Source of the DNA: Plantactinospora sp. BC1
Lineage (GTDB): Bacteria > Actinomycetota > Actinomycetes > Mycobacteriales > Micromonosporaceae
Assembly (NCBI RefSeq): GCF_003030345.1
Contig: NZ_CP028158.1
Coordinates: 1,860,001-1,924,000 of the forward strand
DNA: 64,000 bases
Direction: 5' to 3'
A model generated the notes under the pieces. It did no database searches. It saw only the letters and a program-made list of their open reading frames with translations, and was not told the DNA's origin. The position numbers were made by a program, and so were the translations under genes. Shown here in pieces: positions 26,435-34,267 of the stretch (the stretch's first letter is position 1; every line of letters starts with the position of its first letter).

Positions 26435-27967
26435 CTAGCTGAGGAAGTTCTTGAGTTCGAAGACGAGCTTTCGGATGTGCCCGGAGAGGACGGGCGCACC
26501 GAGATCCTTGAAGCGCTGCCGGAACCACGGGTTCACGCTCTGCTGGCCGCCGCTGTTGACCGAGCCGACCGGGATCACCCGTACCCCGCTGCGGTGCGCC
26601 GCCGCCAGTCCGTCGAAGACGCCCTGCGGATTCGCCTCGTAGTAGTCCGAGATCCACACCAGTACGGTGTTGCGCGGCTCGGCGATCTTCGGGCGTACCA
26701 GGGTGAGCGCGGCGGTGCCGTCCGTCCCGCCGCCCAGCTTGGTCCGCAGCAGTACCTCGAAGGGGTCGTGCACCCACGGGGTCAGGTCCAGCGCGCGGGT
26801 GTCGTACGCCACCAGGTGCACGTCGACCCGGGGCAGCCCGGCGAAGATCGAGGCCAGGATGGTGCAGTTCACCATCGCGTCGACCATCGACCCGGACTGG
26901 TCGACCACCACGATCAACCGGGCCGGGGTGGTCCGCCGGGCGGTCTGCCGGTAGTAGAGCCGGTCGACGTAGAGCCGCTGGTCCTCCGGGTTCCAGTTGG
27001 TGAGGTTCTTCCAGATGGTGCGTTCCAGGTCGAGGTTGCGGAACACCCGCTTCGGCGGCACCGAGCGGTCGATGCTGCCGACGCTGGTCTGCTGCACCTG
27101 GGTACGCAGCACCTCGGCGACCTCGTCGACGAAGCGCCGGATCAGCGCCTTGGCGTTCGCCAGCGCCACACCCGAAAGGTTGTGCTTGTCCCGCAGCAGT
27201 TGCTCGATCAGCGACATGCTCGGGGTCAGCTTGCTGGCCAGCGCGCTGTTGCCGAGCACCTCGCGCAACTGCATCCGGCGCACCAGGTCGCCCTCGATCC
27301 CGGCCAGCACCCCGGCCAGCTCGCCGGTGCCGGGCTGGGTCCCGACGCCGGGCCCGCCGGTGGCACCGGGCCGGCCGCTGCGCAGTTGTCCCGGTTGCAG
27401 CCCGAGCGCCTGCTCGAACCAGCCGGCGTCGGACTGCCAGCGGGCCAACTGGGTGGCGGTGACGTTGCCCGAACCGGTCGCGAAGACGTTGAGCAGCAAC
27501 TTCGACACCAGGGCGGCCCGGCGCACCTCGACGCCGCCGACCTGCTCGTCCGAACCACCGTCACCGTCCACCCCGCCGCCGCCGTCCACCGCGCCGTCAC
27601 CGTCTACCGCGCCGTCGCCGTTCACCGCGCCGTCGCCGTTCACCGCGCCGTCGCCGTTCACCGCGCTGTCACCGCCGTGCGGGCCGGAACCGCCCGTGTG
27701 GTCCTCCTCGGCGGGTGGCGGCGTCATCAGGTCCCGCAGGTCGGTGGCGAGCTCCGGGAAGCGCTGCACGATGGTGTCGACCGAGACCGTCGGATCCAGC
27801 AGCGCCGCCGGCAGGCCGAGGTCGTCGACGATCGCCACGCTGGCCGACTCCAGTGCGGGCTGCTCGTCCGGGTCGAAAAGCCGGGCCAGCAGGCGCCAGT
27901 AGAGCACCTGCCGCCGGTTCTCGTGCATCCGGGCACCGCCGCGCGGATCTCCGCTCTGCTCGCTCAT
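26435..27967 (-). CDS. VWA-domain protein partner of MoxR
   Basis: 510-residue protein. The C-terminal von Willebrand A domain has the MIDAS motif LIVVVDQSGSMVDAM (DxSxS, near residue 359), followed by KLGGGTDGTAAL and VWISDYYE, which supply the other metal ligands. The N-terminal 100 residues are helical. A Gly-Asp-Ala-Val-Asn repeat tract (about residues 98-130) separates them from a helical middle domain. ATG 27967 overlaps the upstream stop (ATGA). VWA-MoxR pairs act as substrate adaptor and remodelling ATPase. The GDGAVN tract is encoded by an 18-bp tandem repeat and is likely variable. Confidence 0.88.
   Translation of the reverse strand: MSEQSGDPRGGARMHENRRQVLYWRLLARLFDPDEQPALESASVAIVDDLGLPAALLDPTVSVDTIVQRFPELATDLRDLMTPPPAEEDHTGGSGPHGGDSAVNGDGAVNGDGAVNGDGAVDGDGAVDGGGGVDGDGGSDEQVGGVEVRRAALVSKLLLNVFATGSGNVTATQLARWQSDAGWFEQALGLQPGQLRSGRPGATGGPGVGTQPGTGELAGVLAGIEGDLVRRMQLREVLGNSALASKLTPSMSLIEQLLRDKHNLSGVALANAKALIRRFVDEVAEVLRTQVQQTSVGSIDRSVPPKRVFRNLDLERTIWKNLTNWNPEDQRLYVDRLYYRQTARRTTPARLIVVVDQSGSMVDAMVNCTILASIFAGLPRVDVHLVAYDTRALDLTPWVHDPFEVLLRTKLGGGTDGTAALTLVRPKIAEPRNTVLVWISDYYEANPQGVFDGLAAAHRSGVRVIPVGSVNSGGQQSVNPWFRQRFKDLGAPVLSGHIRKLVFELKNFLS
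27588..27677. repeat. 18-bp tandem repeat inside the VWA gene
   Basis: Five consecutive 18-base units (27588, 27606, 27624, 27642, 27660). The middle three are identical (ACCGCGCCGTCGCCGTTC on the plus strand) and the end units differ at a few bases. Each adds six residues, Gly-Asp-Gly-Ala-Val-Asn/Asp, so copy number can change without a frameshift. It forms a flexible acidic linker. Confidence 0.9.
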
Positions 27968-29379
27968 CGCCGCAGCAACCGTCCCGCCCGCTCGCGGAGT
28001 ACGGCCACCGCGTCGCCGGACTTCGCCTCCGCCTTGACCACCCTGGGATCGGTCGGGCCGAGCGCCCAGTCGCCGGTGTGCGCCTCCGCCGTCGCCCGTT
28101 TCGAGCCGTGTCGCACGGCGAGCGGTTGCAGCAGCCAGCGGCCGGCGTCCCAGCGGAGCAGGCCGAGACACGCCGACGACCTGGCGACCAGCTCCGGGGT
28201 CAGCGGCGCGCAGCGGGGCAGCCGGAACACGTCGACCGGCAGGGACTGCCCACCGAGTTCCAGGGTGACTCCGCCCCGGTCGTCGGCGGTGGCGGAGTAG
28301 CCCTCCAGGAGGACGGGTTCGGCGATGCGTACCGGATGGCGGTCCAGCGGGGCGACCGCCGGGGCGACCGCCTCGGGCAGCCGGAGCCGGGCCGTGGCGA
28401 ACGGGTCGGCCGGCTCGGCCGGCCGGGCCTGGTCGTCCCGCCAGACCAGGTCGCCGCCGGGCAGCAGCGGCAGGTCGGTGATCTCCACGGCGTGCCGCTT
28501 GGCGAGCGCGCCGAGCAGCACCGGGTGGCTGCCGAGCAGTCGCCAGACCGCCGGACCGACGATGGTCTCCACCTTCGCGGCCGAGACGCTCGTCCGGACC
28601 AGCCGGGCCGGTGCACCACCGGCCGGCTCGAGTACGGCGTGCACCTGCACCTGGATCGCGGTGCCGTGCTCGTGCACGTCGGCACCGAGCGGCAGCAGCC
28701 GACCGGAGACCGGCGTGGCGGCGGCCAGCCCCGCCGGCAGGCCCCCGGGCTGGGCCAGCAGCAGGGCCCGGGCCCACAGGTCGGCCCAGCGCCGGGCCGG
28801 CAGCCTGTCCATTGTCGACATCGGACAGCAGCCGCGCAGCTCGGCCGCCAGGCCGTCGAGGAGTACCGCCAGCCGGCGCAGCGCCGGCACGGCCAGCGCC
28901 GCGTCGAGGGTCGGCGCCGAGGCGGCGACCAGGTCGTGGTCGACGCCGCGCCAGCCCGCGATGGCCAGCTCGCGCAGCCACGACCGGCAGCCGGCCAGCA
29001 CGTTCTCCGGCACGGACCCGGCGGTCTCGGCCGGCGCGGGTGCCGTCCAGTCCGCCCGGGCGCGGCCGAGCGCGGTGTCCAGCCGGGCGAGCAGCGCGTC
29101 GTGCACCGCGCCGAGCAGTGCGGCACGTCCGCCGGCCAGCGCGGTCAGGTGCTCGTCGGCGAGGGAGCCCGCGACCACCTTCTCCACCGCTTCCCGGACC
29201 CGTTCGCCCAGTGGCGTCACCGCGAGGGTGTCGGCCAGCGCGGCCAGCGCCGCCCGGGGCTGCTCACCCAGCCGGGCGAAACCGTGGCTGAAACCGTCGT
29301 CGAAGCCGCCGACCAGGTCGAGCGTCTCCTCGATCCCGGGCTCGACGGTGGCGAGCCCGGACAGTTGGGTGGCGAGCAT
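27964..29379 (-). CDS. Unknown protein of the MoxR-VWA-SWIM operon
   Basis: 471-residue cytoplasmic protein, mostly helical in the N-terminal 230 residues and mixed beta in the rest. I do not recognise a catalytic motif. Noticeable segments are ELRGCCPMSTMDRLPARRWADLWARALLL and GDLVWRDDQARPAEPAD. ATG 29379 overlaps the SWIM gene's TGA by one base, and its stop overlaps the VWA start, so translation of the three is coupled. Constant company with a SWIM protein upstream and VWA downstream suggests a subunit or substrate-recognition part of one complex. It could belong to a DUF family usually annotated in such operons, but I cannot name it with confidence. Confidence 0.7.
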   Translation of the reverse strand: MLATQLSGLATVEPGIEETLDLVGGFDDGFSHGFARLGEQPRAALAALADTLAVTPLGERVREAVEKVVAGSLADEHLTALAGGRAALLGAVHDALLARLDTALGRARADWTAPAPAETAGSVPENVLAGCRSWLRELAIAGWRGVDHDLVAASAPTLDAALAVPALRRLAVLLDGLAAELRGCCPMSTMDRLPARRWADLWARALLLAQPGGLPAGLAAATPVSGRLLPLGADVHEHGTAIQVQVHAVLEPAGGAPARLVRTSVSAAKVETIVGPAVWRLLGSHPVLLGALAKRHAVEITDLPLLPGGDLVWRDDQARPAEPADPFATARLRLPEAVAPAVAPLDRHPVRIAEPVLLEGYSATADDRGGVTLELGGQSLPVDVFRLPRCAPLTPELVARSSACLGLLRWDAGRWLLQPLAVRHGSKRATAEAHTGDWALGPTDPRVVKAEAKSGDAVAVLRERAGRLLRR

Positions 29380-29882
29380 CAGCCGACCGTCCCCGTCGCC
29401 GGAAACCAGTGCAGTTCGGGCAGCGGCTCGGTGCTGCCGGGGACCTCCAGATAGGACAGGTGCCGGAGGAAGCGGCTGAAGACCACCGCCGCCGGTGTCG
29501 GCTGGTGAGCGCCGTTCAGCCGGGCCGCCAGGTCGGCACCGGAGGAGGCCTCGTCGGCCACGTCGATCCGCAGATAGCGGGCGACCCGCTCGACGCCGTA
29601 CTGCACGGTCGCCTCGTCCAGCAGCGCGTGCAGGTGCTTGCAGGGCGCACCACGCAACCCGCCGCACGGGCGGTTGTTGTTGGTGCTGCAGTTGAAGGCG
29701 TGGCTGCCGGCGGCGATCGACGAGACGTAGACCCGCTCGATGTCCGAACCGCTCGACACGACACCCTGCAACCGACCGTCCGCCAACTCGACGAAGGGGA
29801 CCTTCGCCAGCTTGCGGGGCTGCACCGCCGGCAGCACCCGGACGACACTGCGCCGCTCCCACCCGTCCTCGATCGTTCCCAC
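29379..29882 (-). CDS. SWIM zinc-finger protein
   Basis: 167-residue protein, first gene of the operon. Cys65, Cys73, Cys81 and His83 (FNCSTNNNRPCGG, then GAPCKHLHALL) form a SWIM-type zinc site ending in C-x-H, though the first two cysteines are eight apart rather than two apart. SWIM domains bind DNA or proteins. GTG 29882 is chosen because it follows an AAGGGCGGGGG stretch; a longer frame to 29936 lacks a ribosome site. TATCTT on the minus strand (29919-29914) may be the operon -10, without a good -35. Confidence 0.8.
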   Translation of the reverse strand: MGTIEDGWERRSVVRVLPAVQPRKLAKVPFVELADGRLQGVVSSGSDIERVYVSSIAAGSHAFNCSTNNNRPCGGLRGAPCKHLHALLDEATVQYGVERVARYLRIDVADEASSGADLAARLNGAHQPTPAAVVFSRFLRHLSYLEVPGSTEPLPELHWFPATGTVG

Positions 29883-30063
29883 GACCCCCGCCCTTCTCGT
29901 TCGATGCCCCGAGAAGATAGACCGGCGCGGCGACATTTTCCGCCACGCCCGGACGGGCCCCTGGACAACGGCGCGGCGACCCTCCAGACGGGCGTCCGGC
30001 GGTGGCGGTACGCCCTCTCGGCAGCGGTGGCCTCCGCCGGGGCGGTGCGGCGCGCGACCGCCG

Positions 30064-30167
30064 TACCACCCCGACGGGCCACCGCTCAGCCGCCCCGACG
30101 GGCCATTACGTTCAGCCGCCCCGGCGGGCCATCGTGTTCAGCCGGCGCTGCGGGCCATCGCGCGTAC
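30064..30167. repeat. 26-bp tandem copies of a gene 3' end
   Basis: Four 26-base units start at 30064, 30090, 30116 and 30142. The consensus on the plus strand is CCGCCCCGACGGGCCAT plus nine variable bases ending in TCAG. The last unit and the end of the one before it (TCA at 30138-30140) encode the final residues and stop of the ABC permease. The two further units lie beyond the stop and repeat the same gene end, including a TCA that reads as a stop on the minus strand. Units are close in sequence but not identical. Confidence 0.7.
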
Positions 30168-30977
30168 CCCGACGGTCAGGCCGACGGCGGCGGTGACCAG
30201 CGCCGCGACCCAGCCCCAGAGCACGGTCGACGAGCCGATCTCACCGGCGAAGAGCGCGCGCTCGGCGTCGACGAGATAGGCCAACGGGTTGAACTGCGCG
30301 GCGACCCGCATCCAGCCCGGACCGGTCTCCAACGGCAGCAGGATCCCGGAGAGCAGCATCAGCGGGAAGATCAGGGTCTGCTGCACGGCCCAGAACATCC
30401 AGTCCTGCTTGCGTACGGCGATCGCGAGCGAGTAGCTCAGCGCACCGAGCCCGACGCCGAAGACCGCGAGCAGGGCCAACCCGACCAGCGCGCCGACCGG
30501 ATAGAGCCGGAAGCCGAACGGGATCATCACCGCGACGATGATCGCCGCCTGCCCGGCCAGCGGCACCATCTCCTTGAGCGCCCGGCCGACCAGCAGCGAG
30601 GGGCGGGACAGTGGGGTGACCAGCATCCGTTCGTGCGCACCGGTCTGGAACTCGAAGAGCAGGTTGGCTCCGGTGGCCGAGGTGCCGAAGAGGGCGGTCA
30701 TCACCAGGATGGCCGGTACGAACCACTGCCAGACGCCACCGGCGCCGAGGGTCGTACCGGCCTGGCCGCCGAGCGAGCCGACCAGCAGCGGCCCGAACAG
30801 GCCGAGGAAGACCAGCGGCTGCACCATGCCGAAGATGAGCGAGAACGGGTCGTGCCGCAGCGGGCGCAGTTCCCGGGCCAGCACGATGCCGGTGTCCCGG
30901 AGCAGGCCGAGCGGACCCGTCCGGCGTTCCGCCGGAACCAGGGTCGACGAGGTGGCGGTGGCACCGATGGCGGTCAT
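30138..30977 (-). CDS. ABC-2 type permease (DrrB-like)
   Basis: 279-residue six-helix permease of the ABC-2 family. It has the DrrB-like elements LARELRPLRHDPFSLIFGMVQPLVFL near the N-terminus and FEFQTGAHERMLVTPLSRPSLLVGRALKE in the conserved cytoplasmic stretch. The C-terminal helix is VLWGWVAALVTAAVGLTVG. It forms the exporter with the ATPase encoded immediately upstream (four-base overlap). DrrAB-type pumps export drugs or lipids; no biosynthetic genes are beside it, so a resistance role is as likely as self-protection. Confidence 0.9.
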   Translation of the reverse strand: MTAIGATATSSTLVPAERRTGPLGLLRDTGIVLARELRPLRHDPFSLIFGMVQPLVFLGLFGPLLVGSLGGQAGTTLGAGGVWQWFVPAILVMTALFGTSATGANLLFEFQTGAHERMLVTPLSRPSLLVGRALKEMVPLAGQAAIIVAVMIPFGFRLYPVGALVGLALLAVFGVGLGALSYSLAIAVRKQDWMFWAVQQTLIFPLMLLSGILLPLETGPGWMRVAAQFNPLAYLVDAERALFAGEIGSSTVLWGWVAALVTAAVGLTVGVRAMARSAG

Positions 30978-31987
30978 GCGAGGTCCTTCCGGGTCTGCTG
31001 GTCCCGCGGGCTCTCCTGCGCGGTCGGGGTGTCGTGCCCGGCCTCGCGCAGGCTGCGGCCGGTGAGGGTGAGGAACACGTCGTCGAGGGTGGGTTGGTGC
31101 GCCTGGGCGGTGCCGACCCGTACTCCGGCGGAGACCGCGGCCCGGAGCAGTTCGGGCAGCGCCGCCGGCCCGTCGGCGACGTGCGCCTCGACCCGGGACC
31201 CGGCACAGACGACGTCCCGGGCGCCGGGCAGCCGGTCGACGAGCCGGGCCAGCGGCCGGGCGTCGTCCCCGGCGACGGTGACCACGATCCGGTCCCCGGC
31301 GAGCTTCGCCTTCAGCGCCGCCGCCGAGTCGTCGGCGATGATCTCGCCGTGGTCGACGATGACGACCCGCTCGGCCATCGAGTCCGCCTCGTCGAGGTAG
31401 TGCGTGCTGAGCACCACCGTCATCGCGGCCTCGGCGCGCATCCGCAGGATGTGCTCCCAGAGGTTCGCCCGGTTCTGCGGGTCCAGCCCGGTCGAGGGCT
31501 CGTCGAGGAAGAGCAGGGACGGCGCGTGCACCAGGCCCATCGCCACGTCCAGCCGGCGACGCTGCCCGCCGGAGAGGGCCGAGACCTTCCGGTCGGCGAG
31601 GTCGCCGAGGTCGAGGTCGGCCAGCAGGTCGTCGGCCCGCCGCCGGGCGGCACGCCGGTCCAGGCCGTAGATCGCGCCCTGGGTACGCAACTCGTCGCGG
31701 ACCCGCTGGCTGTGCCCGGCCCCGTTGCCCTGGCCGACGTACCCGATGTGCCGGCGGACCTTGCCCGGTTCGCGTACCACGTCGTGGCCGGCGACGGTGG
31801 CGGTGCCGGAGGTCGGGGCGATCAGTGTGGTGAGCATCCGCATCGTGGTCGTCTTGCCGGCGCCGTTCGGGCCGAGCAGCGCGACCAGTTCACCGGGTTC
31901 GATCCGCAGGTTGACGCCCCGGACGGCGTGCACGGTCTGGGTGCTGCTCACGACGAAGTCCCGGGTCAGCGAGCGGGCGTCGATCAT
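30974..31987 (-). CDS. ABC transporter ATP-binding protein (DrrA-like)
   Basis: 337-residue ATPase with Walker A LLGPNGAGKTTTMRML, signature LSGGQRRRLDVAMGL, Walker B LLFLDEPSTGLDP and the H-loop LSTHYLDEADSM. The C-terminal extension (about residues 225-310) is the DrrA-type accessory domain. The sequence DEPSTGLDPQNR and ISLTRDFVV-like start match daunorubicin-resistance ATPases. It is divergent from a WYL regulator that may control it; the two starts are 98 bases apart. Confidence 0.93.
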   Translation of the reverse strand: MIDARSLTRDFVVSSTQTVHAVRGVNLRIEPGELVALLGPNGAGKTTTMRMLTTLIAPTSGTATVAGHDVVREPGKVRRHIGYVGQGNGAGHSQRVRDELRTQGAIYGLDRRAARRRADDLLADLDLGDLADRKVSALSGGQRRRLDVAMGLVHAPSLLFLDEPSTGLDPQNRANLWEHILRMRAEAAMTVVLSTHYLDEADSMAERVVIVDHGEIIADDSAAALKAKLAGDRIVVTVAGDDARPLARLVDRLPGARDVVCAGSRVEAHVADGPAALPELLRAAVSAGVRVGTAQAHQPTLDDVFLTLTGRSLREAGHDTPTAQESPRDQQTRKDLA

Positions 31988-32046
31988 GGGCTGCCCCCCG
32001 GTCGGAGGATCGGTTCTGTCATGTCCGGAACGCTAGGCGGCATAGC

Positions 32047-32061
32047 GGCCACTTTCTGGCC
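32047..32061. promoter_or_regulatory. Short dyad between the exporter and WYL genes
   Basis: GGCC at 32047-32050 and at 32058-32061 flank a seven-base A/T-richer centre in the 98-base divergent region. It is a possible operator for the WYL regulator. Such small GC dyads are common by chance here, so confidence is low. Confidence 0.25.
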
Positions 32062-32085
32062 TGAATGTCGGGCAGACTTGCCGGC

Positions 32086-33069
32086 ATGGCGAACACCAGC
32101 TCCCGGACCCTCCGCCTGCTCTCCCTCCTGCAGACCCACCGCTACTGGCCCGGCACCGAACTCGCCGACCGGCTCGGCGTCTCGGTCCGCACCCTCCGCC
32201 GGGACGTCGACCGGCTGCGCGAACTCGGCTATCCGGTCGACGCCCACCGTGGCGTCGACGGCGGCTACCAGCTCGCCCCGGGCGCCGCCCTGCCGCCACT
32301 GGTGGTCGACGACGAGGAGGCCGTCGCGCTCGCCGTCGGATTGCAGGCCGCCGCGCACGGTGCGGTCGCCGGCATCCAGGAGTCGTCGATCAGAGCCTTC
32401 ACCAAGGTCGTACAGGTGATGCCGGCCCGGCTGCGGCGGCGGGTCGACGCGCTGCGCGCGATGACCGTACCGGCCCTCTGGGGCGACGGCGGGCCGACCG
32501 TCGAGGCGGCGGTCCTCACCACCGTCGCCCAGGCGTGCCGGGACACCGAACGGCTGCACTTCGGCTACACCGCCCGGGACGGGCAGCGGACCGAACGGCA
32601 CGTCGAGCCGTACCGGATGGTCTCGCTCGGCCGGCGGTGGTATCTGGTCGGCTACGACCTGACCCGGCACGACTGGCGCAGCTTCCGGCTCGACCGCCTG
32701 CACGACCCGCGCGGCACAGGAGCCCGGTTCCACCCCCGGCAACTCCCCGCCGAGGACGCCGCCGCGTTCGTCCGGGCCGGCATCGAGAACCTGCCCGCGC
32801 CCTACCGGGTCGAGGTGCTGGTCCGCGCGCCGCTGGCCGTCGTCGAGGAGCGGCTGTCCCGCTGGGCCACGATCGAGTACGTCGACGAGCGGCACTGCCG
32901 GATGGTGATGACCACCGACACCCTGGACTGGCCCGTGATGGCGCTCGGCTCGCTCGGCGCGGAGTTCGAGGTGCTCTCCCCGCCCGAGCTGACCGAGCAG
33001 CTCCGGGAGTGGAGCGAGCGGTTCCGGCGGGCGACCGCGACCGGCCAGGCGGCCAACGGCGAAGACTGA
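32086..33069 (+). CDS. WYL-domain transcriptional regulator
   Basis: 327-residue regulator. An N-terminal HTH_11 domain (TLRLLSLLQTHRYWPGTELADRLGVSVRTLRRDVDRL, residues about 6-45) is followed by a WYL domain with HVEPYRMVSLGRRWYLVGYDLTRHDWRSFRLDRL and a C-terminal WCX-like extension. WYL domains bind nucleic acid or small ligands and tune repressors. It is divergent from the DrrAB-like exporter and is its likely regulator. ATG 32086 is chosen because the HTH begins directly after it; ATG 32065 would add seven residues. Confidence 0.9.
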   Translation: MANTSSRTLRLLSLLQTHRYWPGTELADRLGVSVRTLRRDVDRLRELGYPVDAHRGVDGGYQLAPGAALPPLVVDDEEAVALAVGLQAAAHGAVAGIQESSIRAFTKVVQVMPARLRRRVDALRAMTVPALWGDGGPTVEAAVLTTVAQACRDTERLHFGYTARDGQRTERHVEPYRMVSLGRRWYLVGYDLTRHDWRSFRLDRLHDPRGTGARFHPRQLPAEDAAAFVRAGIENLPAPYRVEVLVRAPLAVVEERLSRWATIEYVDERHCRMVMTTDTLDWPVMALGSLGAEFEVLSPPELTEQLREWSERFRRATATGQAANGED

Positions 33070-33075
33070 TCCGGC

Positions 33076-34125
33076 TCACCCGTCGGCACCGCCGATACGC
33101 CAACCGATGCCGTGCGGGGCGAGGCAGGCGAGGAAGTCCCGGGGGTCGAACGCCTGCGCCGGGGCGAGTACCCCGGGTCGGGCGCCGTCGGCGACGAGGC
33201 GGCGGGCGGCTTCGACGGCGATCACCGCCGTACTGCCGTAGGTGTCGCTGCCCCGCACGATCCCCCGGAGCTGGCGCCCGTCGGCACCGACGGCGTCCAC
33301 CAGGTAGCTGAACCGCTGGCCACGGCGCTCCTCCTCGTCCGGCCCCTCGGGCAGGGCGTCGACGACCTCGGGTGGCAGTGGCGCGCTCAACCCAGCGGTC
33401 AACCCTGCCTCGGCGAGGCTCTCGACCCGTCGGACCGGCACATGCCGTGGAATGGTCACCACCTCCGCCAGCGGGAACCGGGTCACCTCGGTCGGCTCCG
33501 ACGCGCCGGGCAGCGTCACCGAGGTACGCCGGGGCGGCACCCCGGTACGCCAGTCACCGCCCTCGTAGGTGAGCCCGCCCGTCCTGATCACGTCGATCGT
33601 CGCCGCGAGCGACCGCAGCGAGCCACGGGACGGTGCACCGCCACCGGCGATGAAGTGACTCACCACCATCTCCTCGACGGGTCGTACGGCCTCGGCGAGC
33701 AACCGGGCGAGCAGATCAACGGGCACGCAGGCGTCGTTCGCGGCGGGTACGACGGTGACTCCCGCGCGCCCGGCCGGCGCGGCGAAGGTGTCGAAGACCG
33801 TCCGGAGATAGAACTGTTCCCCTGCGGTGTCGACGTACTGGCAGCCGGCGGCGATGGCGGCCCGGATCACCGCGTGCCCGGAGAGGGTGAACGGCCCGGC
33901 GCAGTTCAGCACAGCGGCGCAGTCCCGCAGGGCCGCGACGAGTCCCCGATGGTCGTCGGTGGCGGCCACCCGCCGCTCGGCGCCGGCCATTCCCGCCCGG
34001 GTGGCCGCCTGGCGCAACCGGGCGTCGTCCCGGCCGACGAGGACCGGCTCCGCGCCCCGTCGGATCAGTTCGGCCAGCACCAGACCAGCCTGGTAGCCAC
34101 TCGCGCCGTAGACAGCGATCCTCAT
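33076..34125 (-). CDS. Saccharopine dehydrogenase-like NAD(P)-binding protein
   Basis: 349-residue protein with an N-terminal Rossmann fold, MRIAVYGASGYQAGLVLAELIRRGAEPVLVGRD, and the family-typical AVLNCAGPFTLSGHAVIRAAIAAGCQYVDTAGEQ. The latter resembles actinobacterial trans-acting enoyl reductase/saccharopine dehydrogenase-like proteins. AGGAG lies just upstream of ATG 34125. The longer frame upstream runs into the divergent AraC gene and has no ribosome site. True lysine-pathway activity is unlikely; a reductase on a lipid or small molecule is a better guess. It is divergent from the AraC regulator. Confidence 0.82.
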   Translation of the reverse strand: MRIAVYGASGYQAGLVLAELIRRGAEPVLVGRDDARLRQAATRAGMAGAERRVAATDDHRGLVAALRDCAAVLNCAGPFTLSGHAVIRAAIAAGCQYVDTAGEQFYLRTVFDTFAAPAGRAGVTVVPAANDACVPVDLLARLLAEAVRPVEEMVVSHFIAGGGAPSRGSLRSLAATIDVIRTGGLTYEGGDWRTGVPPRRTSVTLPGASEPTEVTRFPLAEVVTIPRHVPVRRVESLAEAGLTAGLSAPLPPEVVDALPEGPDEEERRGQRFSYLVDAVGADGRQLRGIVRGSDTYGSTAVIAVEAARRLVADGARPGVLAPAQAFDPRDFLACLAPHGIGWRIGGADG

Positions 34126-34144
34126 CTGGACTCCTTGCTCGGTT

Positions 34145-34160
34145 CGTCCGTGATCGGACG
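34145..34160. promoter_or_regulatory. Inverted repeat in the saccharopine-like/AraC divergent region
   Basis: CGTCCG (34145-34150) and CGGACG (34155-34160) flank four bases. The dyad lies in the predicted 5' leader of the saccharopine-like gene, downstream of a possible minus-strand -10 (TAGCGT, 34177-34172). It is a possible binding site for the neighbouring AraC protein. Confidence 0.3.
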
Positions 34161-34252
34161 GGTTCCACGTCACGCTATGCCGGGATGGCGAGACGACGAA
34201 TGCGTGCAACTCTTCCGGGCATACGCGATCGTCTCTGCTGATGGCCGGCGGA

Positions 34253-34267
34253 TACGCTGCCCCGATG
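34253..34267 (+). promoter_or_regulatory. Leaderless-type -10 box for the AraC gene
   Basis: TACGCT at 34253-34258, then six bases, then ATG at 34265. No ribosome site and no clear -35. Same geometry as at 1721, 16098 and 39096. Confidence 0.45.

Noticed and set aside
22068..26438. A 1456-codon open frame on the plus strand
   Set aside because: It is antisense to the DUF5682 and MoxR genes. Its product is rich in Arg, Gly and Gln with no domain, and it would bury two well-supported genes.
30064..30167. Possible CRISPR array
   Set aside because: Units abut with no spacers and are copies of the adjacent gene end; there are no cas genes.
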